Source of the DNA: Deltaproteobacteria bacterium
GTDB lineage: Bacteria > Desulfobacterota > DSM-4660 > Desulfatiglandales > Desulfatiglandaceae
Assembly: GCA_022340265.1 (NCBI GenBank)
Contig: JAJDOH010000082.1
Location: forward strand, 1-64,000
Reading direction: 5' to 3'
DNA length: 64,000 nt
Made by a program: the position numbers and the translations under genes. The first letter of the stretch is position 1. Each line of letters starts with the position of its first letter. Positions 24,550 through 34,747 of this stretch are shown one piece after another. The notes under the pieces are model-generated. The model was not told the origin of the DNA and ran no database searches. It was given only the letters and a program-made list of their open reading frames with translations.

Positions 24550-26211
24550 TTACGCCTTCTTTTTGTAAATTCGGTATTGCTGTCCTATGGAAAGGAGGTT
24601 GTTGACCAACCAGTAAAGAACAAGGCCGGAAGGGAAATTAATAAACATAAAAGTGAAAATCACGGGAAGGAACATCATAATTTTCGCTTGAGCAGGATCA
24701 CCCGGTGACGGGGTCATTTTCTGCTGGATAAACATTGAAGCACCCATTAAGAGGGTTAATACCGGTATGCCATAAGGCGCCGACATGAAAGGGATTTGAA
24801 ATGAGAAATGAAATAATCGGTCGGGTGCCGACAGGTCATTAATCCAGAAGATAAAGGGGGCATGCCTCAGTTCGATACAGTTGCCTAACGTCCTGTACAG
24901 CGCAAAGAATACCGGGATTTGAATGACCATGGGGAGACATCCTCCCATGGGATTCACCTTGTAGGTCTTGTACAGCGCCATCATCTCCTGGTTCAGTTTT
25001 TGTTTGTCACCCTTATGTTTTTCTCTGAGCTTGGCCATGCGGGGTTGAAGTTTCTGCATTTCCTTCATGGACTTATAGCTCTTGTGGGTGAGCGGCCAGA
25101 ACAGAATTTTGACGAGAATGGTCAAAAGGATGATGGATACCCCGTAATTATGGAGGTACTTGTCAAAAAACTTCAGCACATACAGCAAGGGTTTGGCGAT
25201 GATATCGGTCCATCCGAAATTGATGGCTTTATCCAGGTTTTTGCCGAATTTTTTCAGGATGCTCAGGTCACGGGGGCCCAGATAAAGCTGATATTCGCTG
25301 GTGGCCTGGGCCGATGGCGGCAGGGAAACCTCAGCAGGCAGGTAGACCCCTTCAAACATCCCGGAAGAAAGATGTTTTCCAGTAAACGAACCCTTGGCGG
25401 GGACCTCCGGTACAACGGCTGAAATAAAATAGTTGTCTTCATAACAGATCCAGCCGATGGTTCCTGTGGCTGATTTTGTTTCACCCGGATCTTTTACTTT
25501 CACTTCGTCAAGTTTGTCATCCAGAAACAGCGCAAATCCCACATAGGCGTAGTAGCCGCCCTTGGTCGCAGGCGGCAATGTCCGCAATGTCGTTCTGAAA
25601 ACACCATTGACAGGCACCGTATTGGGGTTGGCGGCCGTCACGGCCAAATCGATACCATATCGATCGGGATAGAAACGGTATGTTTGGGTGACGGCAATGC
25701 CGTTCCGGTTGGTTCCGCGGAAGACAATCGTTGCGGGTTCAGAGCCCTGCTGGAGTGTCAAGGAATCTTTGTCTGCTGAAAAGGCGATCTCTTGCGTACC
25801 TGCAGCGGTACTGTCATCGAATTGAATGGTCAGGTAATTCCCCATTCCCTGTTCCAGCGTGACCATTTCAACAAAAGGAGAATCGGGATTGACCGTCTGA
25901 CGATATTTTTTCAGTTTGAAGCTTTTAATGGTAGGGCCTACATTGCTGAAAACCGCTCTGTAAAGCGGGGTATCGATTTCGATTTTTCTTTCTTCCTGCT
26001 GGGCAACAGGCTGTCCAACTGTTTCGACTGTTTTGGAAGGTGCTGCGGGGGAGATGGTGACGGGGCTTTTTTCACCTTCCGGTGCCGGCTGGACATTTTC
26101 AGTGGATGACTGTTTTGGCGGCTCCTTTTTTGGTTTTGGTGCGAAAAAAAGAGACCATCCAACAAGTATGAGAAAGGACAGGGCAAAGGCCAATATTGTT
26201 TTTTTATCCAT
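24550..26211 (-). CDS. yidC: Membrane protein insertase YidC
   Basis: 553 residues, normal for Gram-negative YidC. An N-terminal TM (4-22), a long periplasmic domain (about 60-330) and the conserved insertase core follow: NYGVSIILLTILVKILFWPL, QPRMAKLREKHKGDKQKLN, NPMGGCLPMVIQIPVFFALY, and FPSGLVLYWLVNNLLSIGQQ near the end. The positive residue of the hydrophilic groove should be the Lys of ILVKILFWPL. It inserts inner-membrane proteins with or without SecYEG. Confidence 0.96.
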   Translation of the reverse strand: MDKKTILAFALSFLILVGWSLFFAPKPKKEPPKQSSTENVQPAPEGEKSPVTISPAAPSKTVETVGQPVAQQEERKIEIDTPLYRAVFSNVGPTIKSFKLKKYRQTVNPDSPFVEMVTLEQGMGNYLTIQFDDSTAAGTQEIAFSADKDSLTLQQGSEPATIVFRGTNRNGIAVTQTYRFYPDRYGIDLAVTAANPNTVPVNGVFRTTLRTLPPATKGGYYAYVGFALFLDDKLDEVKVKDPGETKSATGTIGWICYEDNYFISAVVPEVPAKGSFTGKHLSSGMFEGVYLPAEVSLPPSAQATSEYQLYLGPRDLSILKKFGKNLDKAINFGWTDIIAKPLLYVLKFFDKYLHNYGVSIILLTILVKILFWPLTHKSYKSMKEMQKLQPRMAKLREKHKGDKQKLNQEMMALYKTYKVNPMGGCLPMVIQIPVFFALYRTLGNCIELRHAPFIFWINDLSAPDRLFHFSFQIPFMSAPYGIPVLTLLMGASMFIQQKMTPSPGDPAQAKIMMFLPVIFTFMFINFPSGLVLYWLVNNLLSIGQQYRIYKKKA

Positions 26212-26325
26212 AAGTTGGGCTACTCAGTTCTAAAAAGCTTATGATTGAAAAACCCGCAGTCAGCTATTTTGTAGCGGGTTTAAATGCCACGGCAACGGTG
26301 CGTCATTCAAAGGAGGTCAATGACG

Positions 26326-26574
26326 TTATACCAGAGGGTCATATCCGCCCGGGTGGAACGGGTGACACTTGAAAATCCTGATAAGCGCCAGTAAGGTCCC
26401 TTTCAGGATCCCATACTTCTGGTAGGCATGGCGAGCATAGGTGGAGCATGTCGGGTAGAAACGGCAGGAAGGCGACCAAAAAGGCGAAATACACCGCTGA
26501 TACAGGGCTATCAGCAAGATAGGGATATACCTGCAATTATATGTGAAACCCTTTTTAGGCGACGATCTTTTCAA
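26326..26574 (-). CDS. yidD: YidD, membrane protein insertion efficiency factor
   Basis: Small protein with the family core [33 protein letters not shown] and C-terminal [11 protein letters not shown]; quoted in parts, [12 protein letters not shown] and [11 protein letters not shown] are diagnostic. An N-terminal amphipathic helix precedes it. The frame is open back to ATG 26640, but that start would overlap rnpA by 86 bases. TTG 26574 gives 82 residues and a 20-base overlap, so it is used here; the true start is uncertain. It lies between rnpA and yidC as usual. Confidence 0.85.
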   Translation of the reverse strand: MKRSSPKKGFTYNCRYIPILLIALYQRCISPFWSPSCRFYPTCSTYARHAYQKYGILKGTLLALIRIFKCHPFHPGGYDPLV

Positions 26575-26923
26575 GTTCTTTTTCGGCTTCGTGAAAATTG
26601 AGATAGCCAGCACCCTTTTTTGCAATGACGACGATGTCAAATCCCTTGGGAAAACGTGCTTTATGGAGCCTGTAAAATTCTCTGATCAGTCGTTTGGCTC
26701 TGTTCCTTTTGACGGCATTCCCCACTTTTCTGCTGGCCGTTACCCCAAGTCTCGTTGTTCCTAGCTCGTTCTTTCCGGAAATGGCGATGAAATGCCTCAT
26801 GTGTCGATGTTTTCCGGAACGATTTACATTGACAAACTCCGTGCGACGCAATAGCCTCTCTTCTCTTGGAAAGGAAAAGGCTCCCCGCAAGCTCGGGGGA
26901 AATCGTTTCGATTCAAAGGACAT
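26555..26923 (-). CDS. rnpA: Ribonuclease P protein component
   Basis: 122 residues; with the RnpB RNA (not in the window) it matures tRNA 5' ends. It has [16 protein letters not shown] at the start, the central RNR signature [21 protein letters not shown], and [12 protein letters not shown] near the end. The start codon follows the rpmH stop with no gap (TAAATG). Confidence 0.95.
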   Translation of the reverse strand: MSFESKRFPPSLRGAFSFPREERLLRRTEFVNVNRSGKHRHMRHFIAISGKNELGTTRLGVTASRKVGNAVKRNRAKRLIREFYRLHKARFPKGFDIVVIAKKGAGYLNFHEAEKELEKIVA

Positions 26924-27058
26924 TTATACTGTCAATCGTTTCCGTCCTTTGGCCCTTCTTCTTTTCAGAACATTGATTCCGGCCCGTGTTTGCATTCTTG
27001 CCCTGAAACCGTGGGTTCGTGCTCTCTTTATTCTACTGGGTTGATAGGTCATCTTCAT
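26924..27058 (-). CDS. rpmH: 50S ribosomal protein L34
   Basis: 44 residues, almost wholly basic. It reads [18 protein letters not shown] and then [20 protein letters not shown], the normal L34 pattern with Met for Arg at position 3. It is the first gene of the block and has a strong promoter 41-70 bases upstream of its start. Confidence 0.96.
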   Translation of the reverse strand: MKMTYQPSRIKRARTHGFRARMQTRAGINVLKRRRAKGRKRLTV

Positions 27059-28490
<1,432 letters not shown>

Positions 28491-28626
28491 AATCTCTTTT
28501 TCTCCTTTGGCCTTTCATTGCCGTGCCCTTGATTTGGGCTTTGGCTTCCGTAATTGTTAACAAACGCACCAAATTTGTATCAAACCGTCCTTTGGCGGTC
28601 GCGATTTATGGGGGCGGGATTAGCCA

Positions 28627-29481
28627 TTGAAGCGTGAAAAACGTTTTCCGAAAATCTGGATCTGGCTGGCCTTTATCTGTTTTGCACTGTTTTTGCTTTC
28701 CTCGAATGCCAGTCAGCGCGGTGGTTGGAATCAGGCGGAGCAACTGGTCGTTGAGGGTGCAACACCGGTTCAGAGCTTTTTCAAGCAGACCGTGAACATG
28801 CTGCTGGGCCTGTGGGAGGACTATTTCTATCTGGTTGATGTTCGCCAGGAAAACCGGCGTTTGAAACTGGAATTGGATTCTCTTAAACGGGAAAATGGGC
28901 TTTACAGGGAAATGGTGACCACTCAGAAACGCCTGACCGATCTCCTGAAATTCAAAAACGCGGTTGGTCAGCCGGTCGTTGCTGCTCAGGTGGTAGGCCT
29001 GGATCCAACAGGGTGGTTCCAGTCTGTTGTCATCGACAAAGGGGCGACATCAGGCATTAGGCGGAACATGCCCGTGGTGAATTCTTCAGGTGTCGTGGGC
29101 CGAATCGTCTCGGTCTCTCCAAATTATGCCAAGGTTCTGTTGATTGTCGATCAGAACAGCGCAGTTGACTGCCTTGTGCAGCGCTCACGCGATCGGGGAA
29201 TGGTCAGGGGGCTGTCAGCCCAGATTTGTCGATTGGACTACATGGTTAAATCCGGCGACGCGAAAGAAGGGGATGTGGTTATCACATCGGGTCTGGGACA
29301 GGTATTCCCAAAAGGTCTTCCCATCGGAACCATCTCGAACGTAAAAGAGGGGGAAGGGACCCTTTTCAAGGACATTGAAGTGACACCTGCGGTGGATTTT
29401 TCCAAACTGGAAGAAGTTCTGGTTATGTTGCGGGCATCCAGCGAAGAACAAGAAAACCTGTCAGCGCATTCAATAAATTGA
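28627..29481 (+). CDS. mreC: Rod shape-determining protein MreC
   Basis: 284 residues. A TM helix (about 9-27, IWIWLAFICFALFLLSS) is followed by a periplasmic coiled coil (VRQENRRLKLELDSLKREN, about 75-100) and two beta-barrel domains with VVAAQVVGLDPTGW, GVVGRIVSVSPNYAKV and VITSGLGQVFPKGLPIG. The start is TTG 28627, with GGGGGCGGG upstream. It lies 136 bases after mreB, and that gap shows no gene. Confidence 0.92.
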   Translation: MKREKRFPKIWIWLAFICFALFLLSSNASQRGGWNQAEQLVVEGATPVQSFFKQTVNMLLGLWEDYFYLVDVRQENRRLKLELDSLKRENGLYREMVTTQKRLTDLLKFKNAVGQPVVAAQVVGLDPTGWFQSVVIDKGATSGIRRNMPVVNSSGVVGRIVSVSPNYAKVLLIVDQNSAVDCLVQRSRDRGMVRGLSAQICRLDYMVKSGDAKEGDVVITSGLGQVFPKGLPIGTISNVKEGEGTLFKDIEVTPAVDFSKLEEVLVMLRASSEEQENLSAHSIN

Positions 29482-29557
29482 GCAGGTTCGGTAACATTAC
29501 GGAAATAGCGAGGACAGCGCCGTTAAAGCTTCAGGAAACAGGCCGATAGGCTTTTAC

Positions 29558-30064
29558 GTGTGGGCATGGGTGGGCGGAGGCATTGCAACCCTCCTGACCG
29601 GTATCTGGAGTGATCCGTGGGGTCTGGACTTTTTTGACCTGGATTTTCTGACGATTCTGACGGCATATCTGTTTATGGCGTTCGGCCAGATGGGGGCGGG
29701 CGTTTTCGCTCTGGGGCAGGGTTTTTTGATTGACGTGTTTTCAGGTGGGTTGCATGGTCTGTTTTCCGCCGCCTGCATCAGCGTTTTTTTCGTGATCCTT
29801 GTGGGATCCCGGTTCTTTAATCTTCTGAACCCAAAAGGGCAAATTATTATTGTCTCTGTTTCGGTTTTGCTGAAAAACGCCATGTTGTTGGTTCTTCTTC
29901 GTATTTTTTCACAGGATGTCCTTTACTCAAAAACATTTCTGCTGGAATCCCTTTTCTCCATAGGTATTACCGGGTTGTCCGCACCGCTTTTTTTTCAATT
30001 GTTCAACCACCTGCGCGGTGTTTCAGACAGGATGAGCAAAGGGGCTTCGCCGGATGAGAGTTGA
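29558..30064 (+). CDS. mreD: Rod shape-determining protein MreD
   Basis: Hydrophobic protein of 168 residues with five or six TM helices; MFGQMGAG-type GQGFLIDVFSGGLHGLFSA and the position after mreC identify it. The start is uncertain: GTG 29558 is used, but the frame is open back to 29495 and has no better ATG, so a few residues (RPIGFY) may precede it. Confidence 0.82.
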   Translation: MWAWVGGGIATLLTGIWSDPWGLDFFDLDFLTILTAYLFMAFGQMGAGVFALGQGFLIDVFSGGLHGLFSAACISVFFVILVGSRFFNLLNPKGQIIIVSVSVLLKNAMLLVLLRIFSQDVLYSKTFLLESLFSIGITGLSAPLFFQLFNHLRGVSDRMSKGASPDES

Positions 30065-30162
30065 GTGTTTGTGAGATTTTCTTTAACAGGTAATGCTTCA
30101 ATTCCCCCATGACATTTAGGTTTGAAGCTTTTAAAAGCATGAAAGCACAAGGGTAAAACACC

Positions 30163-31998
30163 TTGAAGTCATCAACTTTCGATCCTGTTACGCAGGATCT
30201 TTTTGAAAAACAGCTGAAAATTGCCATGGTGTTTGTTCTGGTGATTTTTGGCGTCATTTTCCTCAGACTGTGGTTTCTGCAGATCGTAAACGGATCCTTC
30301 TACCGGGACAAGAGTGAAAACAACCGAATACGGCTTGAAAGCATGCCGTCTTTCAGGGGGGTTATTCGGGACCGCAGCGGAAAAATCCTGGTGGATAATC
30401 GACCCTCTTATGATCTTTGTGTTATTCCGGAGGAAATTCACGATACCGAAACGCTGCTGACTGGGCTGGCTGCTCTGGGCGATTTTGATATGACGTCCAT
30501 GAAAGCAAAAATCAGGCAAGCGGCCAGTGGATACCCTTTCAAACCTGTCTGCCTGAAAAAGGATATTTCCCGTGATGAGCTGGCCATGCTTGAAACGCGT
30601 CGATTCGATCTGCCGGGTGTCATGATTACAGTGAGGCCGCAACGAACCTATTTTTACGGCGATCTGGCGGCGCATGTGCTGGGATATCTGGGTGAGATCA
30701 GTGAGAAGCAACTAAAAAGCGGCGCATTTTCCGATACGAGGTCCGGCGACCTGATTGGTAAGACGGGAATGGAGAGAAAATGGCAGAAGTCGCTTAAAGG
30801 CGGGCGCGGCGGGGAGCAGGTAGAGGTTGATGCGGCAGGTCGAAGGATTAAAGTGATATCTCGAAGCTCGCCCATTTCAGGGGCGGATGTCTGTCTGACC
30901 ATCGATCGGGAGTTGCAGATGCTGGCCGAAAGAGCCTTGGATGGAAAGCATGGGGCTGTGGTGGCCATGGACCCGCGTAACGGGCAGATTCTGGCCCTGG
31001 CAAGCAGCCCTTCTTTTGATCCCAACCTGTTCATTACGGGCTTCGATGAGGAAACCTGGAAGAACATGGTGTCATCCGGTGATCATCCGCTGAATAACCG
31101 GGCCCTTACCGGGCAATACCCTCCCGGAAGTATTTTTAAGATCGTTGTAGCACTGGCCGGTCTTCAGGAAGGGGTGATCACGCCTGATGAAACGGTGTTC
31201 TGCAATGGTGAATATTCACTTGGCAGAGGGAAATACCGCTGCTGGAAACGGTGGGGGCACGGAAAGGTAGATTTGAATCGAGCACTGGTGGAATCGTGTG
31301 ATATCTACTTTTATCATCTGGGCATGCGACTTGGTGTCGATAGGATTGCCCGCTACGCACACCAACTGGGGCTGGGGCAAAAAACCGGCCTGGATCTGGG
31401 AAATGAAAAAGCGGGTCTCATACCCTCAACCCAATGGAAGAAGAAACGGTGGGGCGTCCCCTGGCAGGGGGGAGAAACCGTTTCCACCGCTATCGGTCAG
31501 AGTTTTGTGCTGGTGACCCCACTGCAGATCGCCACTTTTGCATCGGCGGTTTTTAACGGGGGGCACGTTTACAGACCCCAGTTGACCCAATGGGTTCGAA
31601 AACCGGGCGGTGAGAACATTTTTGAATTTAAGCCCCAACTGGTCAGGGATGTGGGGATCAAGCCGAAATATCTGGAACTGGTAAGGAAAGCCCTTTCGGG
31701 TGCCGTTAACAATCCACGGGGCACCGGGACCAAAGCAAAACTGCCTGATATTACGGTGGCCGGGAAAACCGGTACCGCGCAGGTGGTGAATCTCAAAAAG
31801 GAAAAAAATGCGAAAGCAAAAGGTGAAATTCCCTGGAAGTACCGGGATCATGCCTGGTTTGTTGCGGTGGCCCCGGCCGATGCCCCCAGGATCACGGTGT
31901 CCGTTCTCATTGAGCACGGCGGGCACGGTGGAAGCGCCGCCGCCCCCATTGCCAAAAAGCTCATTGAGGCCTACCTTCGCGTACCCGTTGATTCATAA
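30163..31998 (+). CDS. mrdA: Peptidoglycan transpeptidase PBP2 (MrdA)
   Basis: Class B penicillin-binding protein of 611 residues. It has one TM (about 20-40), the PBP dimerisation domain with FRGVIRDRSGKILVDNRPSYDL (quoted in parts: GVIRDRSGKILVDN) and the transpeptidase domain with PGSIFK (active Ser323), SCD near 378 in place of the third-position Asn of SxN, as is usual in PBP2, and AGKTGTAQ near 535. It cross-links wall peptides for elongation with RodA. The start is TTG 30163; the 98-base gap before it contains a GCTTTTAAAAGC palindrome (30127-30138). Confidence 0.95.
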   Translation: MKSSTFDPVTQDLFEKQLKIAMVFVLVIFGVIFLRLWFLQIVNGSFYRDKSENNRIRLESMPSFRGVIRDRSGKILVDNRPSYDLCVIPEEIHDTETLLTGLAALGDFDMTSMKAKIRQAASGYPFKPVCLKKDISRDELAMLETRRFDLPGVMITVRPQRTYFYGDLAAHVLGYLGEISEKQLKSGAFSDTRSGDLIGKTGMERKWQKSLKGGRGGEQVEVDAAGRRIKVISRSSPISGADVCLTIDRELQMLAERALDGKHGAVVAMDPRNGQILALASSPSFDPNLFITGFDEETWKNMVSSGDHPLNNRALTGQYPPGSIFKIVVALAGLQEGVITPDETVFCNGEYSLGRGKYRCWKRWGHGKVDLNRALVESCDIYFYHLGMRLGVDRIARYAHQLGLGQKTGLDLGNEKAGLIPSTQWKKKRWGVPWQGGETVSTAIGQSFVLVTPLQIATFASAVFNGGHVYRPQLTQWVRKPGGENIFEFKPQLVRDVGIKPKYLELVRKALSGAVNNPRGTGTKAKLPDITVAGKTGTAQVVNLKKEKNAKAKGEIPWKYRDHAWFVAVAPADAPRITVSVLIEHGGHGGSAAAPIAKKLIEAYLRVPVDS

Positions 31999-32067
31999 CG
32001 TTTTGATGTTGAAAGCGGAATCCGGTGTTATCAAATCCAAAGTTTTTAGCCCGATGCGTTCGTTGAT

Positions 32068-33171
32068 ATGCTTGATCGAAGATTGATTCAAAATTTTGAC
32101 TGGGTTTTGCTGTTGCTTCTGTTGCTGCTGGCCGGAATCAGCATTCTCAACCTCTACAGCGCTACTTACGCCATTCGGGACGTGGGTGGTTCGCGAATCT
32201 TTATGAAACAGTTTTACTGGTTCCTGATCGGTTTCAGTGTGTGTCTGGTGATGATCACCTTCAATTATTATTATCTTGAGCGGCTGGCGTATCCAGCATA
32301 CTTTTTTACGGTGGCGCTCTTGATTATTGTTTTGCTGGTGGGAAAAGCCATGTCGGGATCACAGCGCTGGTTGACTCTGGGTCCGCTTGTTTTTCAGCCA
32401 TCGGAGCTTGCAAAAATTTCAATGGTGCTGGTACTGGCCAAATTTTTCAGTGACAGGGGCGACGTTGTAGAATACCGTTTGAGGGATCTCTGGCAGCCGT
32501 TTATCCTGATTCTGATACCCTGTGGCCTTATTCTGAAAGAACCGGATCTGGGGACGGCCCTGTTTGTGGGGATGGTCTCTTTTTCAATGATTCTGCTGGT
32601 AAAGGTTAATCGGAAATCCATATTGATCTTTGTTGGCGTCTGTGTTATGGCCGCTCCGGTGATCTGGTTTGGGATGAAAGATTACCAGCAACGTCGCATT
32701 CTGACATTTTTACAGCCCGACACGGAACCCCTGGGCGCCGGTTATCACATCAACCAGTCCAAAATCGCCATAGGATCCGGTCAATTCTGGGGCAAAGGAT
32801 ATCTAAAAGGGACCCAGACCCGACTTCATTTTCTTCCGGAACAGCATACCGATTTCGCTTTTTCAGTGTTCGCTGAAGAATGGGGCTTAGCCGGTGTTAC
32901 GGTCCTGCTGCTGTTGTACCTTTTTCTGGTCCTTTGGGGCTTATATATCGCAAAAGGATCCAAAGACAGGTTCGGCGCCATTCTTGCCGCGGGCATTGTT
33001 GCCATTGTATTCTGGCAGGTGGTTATCAATGTGGGGATGGTGACGGGTCTTCTGCCGGTTGTGGGGATTCCGCTTCTGCTTTTCAGCTATGGCGGCTCAT
33101 CTCTGATTTCAACCATGGCCGCCATGGGTCTCTTGATGAATATCAGTATGAGACGCTTTATGTTTCAATGA
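32068..33171 (+). CDS. rodA: Peptidoglycan glycosyltransferase RodA (SEDS)
   Basis: 367 residues and about ten TM helices. Conserved SEDS motifs include ITFNYYYLERLAYP, GSQRWLTLGPLVFQPSE, KEPDLGTALFVG, GAGYHINQSKIAIGSG, LPEQHTDFAFSVFAEEWG and a C-terminal GIPLLLFSYGGSSLIS. The catalytic Asp is expected in EQHTDF. It polymerises glycan strands in complex with PBP2, whose gene is 69 bases upstream. Confidence 0.95.
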   Translation: MLDRRLIQNFDWVLLLLLLLLAGISILNLYSATYAIRDVGGSRIFMKQFYWFLIGFSVCLVMITFNYYYLERLAYPAYFFTVALLIIVLLVGKAMSGSQRWLTLGPLVFQPSELAKISMVLVLAKFFSDRGDVVEYRLRDLWQPFILILIPCGLILKEPDLGTALFVGMVSFSMILLVKVNRKSILIFVGVCVMAAPVIWFGMKDYQQRRILTFLQPDTEPLGAGYHINQSKIAIGSGQFWGKGYLKGTQTRLHFLPEQHTDFAFSVFAEEWGLAGVTVLLLLYLFLVLWGLYIAKGSKDRFGAILAAGIVAIVFWQVVINVGMVTGLLPVVGIPLLLFSYGGSSLISTMAAMGLLMNISMRRFMFQ

Positions 33172-33215
33172 AAATCTGTTGCTTTCACGGCAAAAAAGCT
33201 TACTGTTTGTTTTTG

Positions 33216-33245
33216 TTGCATGAAAACGAAAGCCTGTGTTATAGA
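33216..33245 (+). promoter_or_regulatory. Candidate promoter of the yjbQ-phoH-pgpH run
   Basis: TTGCAT (33216-33221), an 18-base spacer and TATAGA (33240-33245) lie in the 158-base gap after rodA. Transcription would start near 33252, about 78 bases before ATG 33330. Confidence 0.45.
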
Positions 33246-33329
33246 CCCTTGCATTTTTGGGCCTGCGTGATAAATCTGTTTCAGACACTTTCATCGGATC
33301 CTTACCCTTCAAGGAAGAGTTCATAACAT

Positions 33330-33746
33330 ATGGCCGCAAAACATCGACAAATTTTCATCAACACCACCAGTGGAACGGATATCCTTGATATTACCAGGGA
33401 AGTTGCGCGCGAAGTTGAAGAATCGCGGGTGGTGAACGGTGGGGTGACCCTTTTTGTTCCGGGATCCACCGGTGCGTTGACCACCATTGAATTTGAAAGC
33501 GGCGTCATCAACGATCTCAAGAAGGCCATTGATAGGATGGCGCCTGTGGATATCTACTACGAGCACAATGAACGGTGGGGAGATGGAAATGGTTATTCCC
33601 ACGTTCGTGCGGCGATTTTCGGTGCTTCGTTGCACATTCCCGTTATTGACGGAAGGCTGACACTCGGGACCTGGCAACAGATTGTCCTCCTGGATTTCGA
33701 TAACAGACCTCGCAAAAGACGGATTGAGGTTCAAATAATTGACTAA
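33330..33746 (+). CDS. YjbQ/UPF0047 family protein (secondary thiamine-phosphate synthase type)
   Basis: 138 residues with the family signatures VTLFVPGSTGALTTIEFE, YYEHNERWGDGNGYSHVRAA and GTWQQIVLLDFDNRPRKR. The conserved His/Glu/Asp set probably binds metal. Some family members show weak thiamine-phosphate synthase activity, but the true role is not settled. This is of interest because the window also carries a dead thiC. It overlaps the next gene by 8 bases. Confidence 0.9.
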   Translation: MAAKHRQIFINTTSGTDILDITREVAREVEESRVVNGGVTLFVPGSTGALTTIEFESGVINDLKKAIDRMAPVDIYYEHNERWGDGNGYSHVRAAIFGASLHIPVIDGRLTLGTWQQIVLLDFDNRPRKRRIEVQIID

Positions 33747-34734
33747 ATCATCTTTCAAAAAGGGACTGCCGTCCATCAGCAAAAAGATCCGTTTCACGGA
33801 CAATGAACTGTTGCGATCCTTATGCGGAGAACAAAACGCCCATCTGAATCTCATTGAAAAGAAGATCGGGGTTTCCATAAATCTCAGAGGGAATGTGCTC
33901 ACGCTTCAAGGTGGTGACTGGGAAGTGGAGTTGGCCGAAAAGGTACTTTCTCAGCTCTATAAATTATTGGAATCTCAATATCCGCTCTATATTAATGATG
34001 TCTCACATGCCATTGGGATATTAAGTGGAGATCGCTCGGTGGATTTGAAGAAGATTTTCAAGGATGAGGTCTATATCACTTCCCAAAAAAAAATTATTAC
34101 TCCCAAAACCATTAACCAGAAGAAATACATCGACAGCATCAAGAATTATGATATTGTTTTTGGGATCGGGCCGGCAGGGACGGGAAAAACCTATCTTGCC
34201 ATGGCCATGGCCGTGGCGTCTTTGATCAGAAAAGACTGTAATCGCATTATTCTGGCGCGTCCCGCTGTGGAGGCAGGGGAGCGGTTGGGATTCTTGCCCG
34301 GCGATCTGTATGAGAAAGTAAACCCCTACCTGCGGCCGCTTTATGACGCGCTTCACGACATGATGCCTTTTGAGAACGCATCCGAACTGTTGGAGAAGGG
34401 GGTCATCGAGGTGGCGCCTCTGGCCTTTATGAGAGGTCGTACACTGAACGACTCCTTTGTCATCCTGGACGAGGCCCAGAATGCGACACCGGAACAGATG
34501 AAGATGTTTCTGACCCGTTTGGGTTTCAGCTCCAAGGCGGTTATCACCGGAGACATTACTCAGACGGATCTGCCCAGAGGGCAGATATCGGGCCTGATTG
34601 AGGCCTCTCATACGCTATCTGGCATTGAAGGCATTCAGTTTGTGAGTTTTTCCAGGGAAGACGTGATCAGGCATCCGCTGGTTCAAAAAATCATCGATGC
34701 CTACGAGAAACTGGACTCAGAAAGGAAGGCATGA
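33739..34734 (+). CDS. PhoH family ATPase
   Basis: 331 residues. An N-terminal KH-like part (LIEKKIGVSINLRGNVLTLQG) is followed by the PhoH nucleotide-binding domain with Walker A GPAGTGKT (about 144-151), ARPAVEAGERLGFLPGD and Walker B SFVILDEAQNATPEQMKMFL, then TGDITQTDLP. PhoH proteins are putative RNA helicase/ATPases and usually precede ybeY, as here. The start TTG 33739 lies inside the yjbQ end, implying coupling; there is no nearby ATG. Confidence 0.9.
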   Translation: MTKSSFKKGLPSISKKIRFTDNELLRSLCGEQNAHLNLIEKKIGVSINLRGNVLTLQGGDWEVELAEKVLSQLYKLLESQYPLYINDVSHAIGILSGDRSVDLKKIFKDEVYITSQKKIITPKTINQKKYIDSIKNYDIVFGIGPAGTGKTYLAMAMAVASLIRKDCNRIILARPAVEAGERLGFLPGDLYEKVNPYLRPLYDALHDMMPFENASELLEKGVIEVAPLAFMRGRTLNDSFVILDEAQNATPEQMKMFLTRLGFSSKAVITGDITQTDLPRGQISGLIEASHTLSGIEGIQFVSFSREDVIRHPLVQKIIDAYEKLDSERKA

Positions 34735-34747
34735 GGCTCAGGTATTT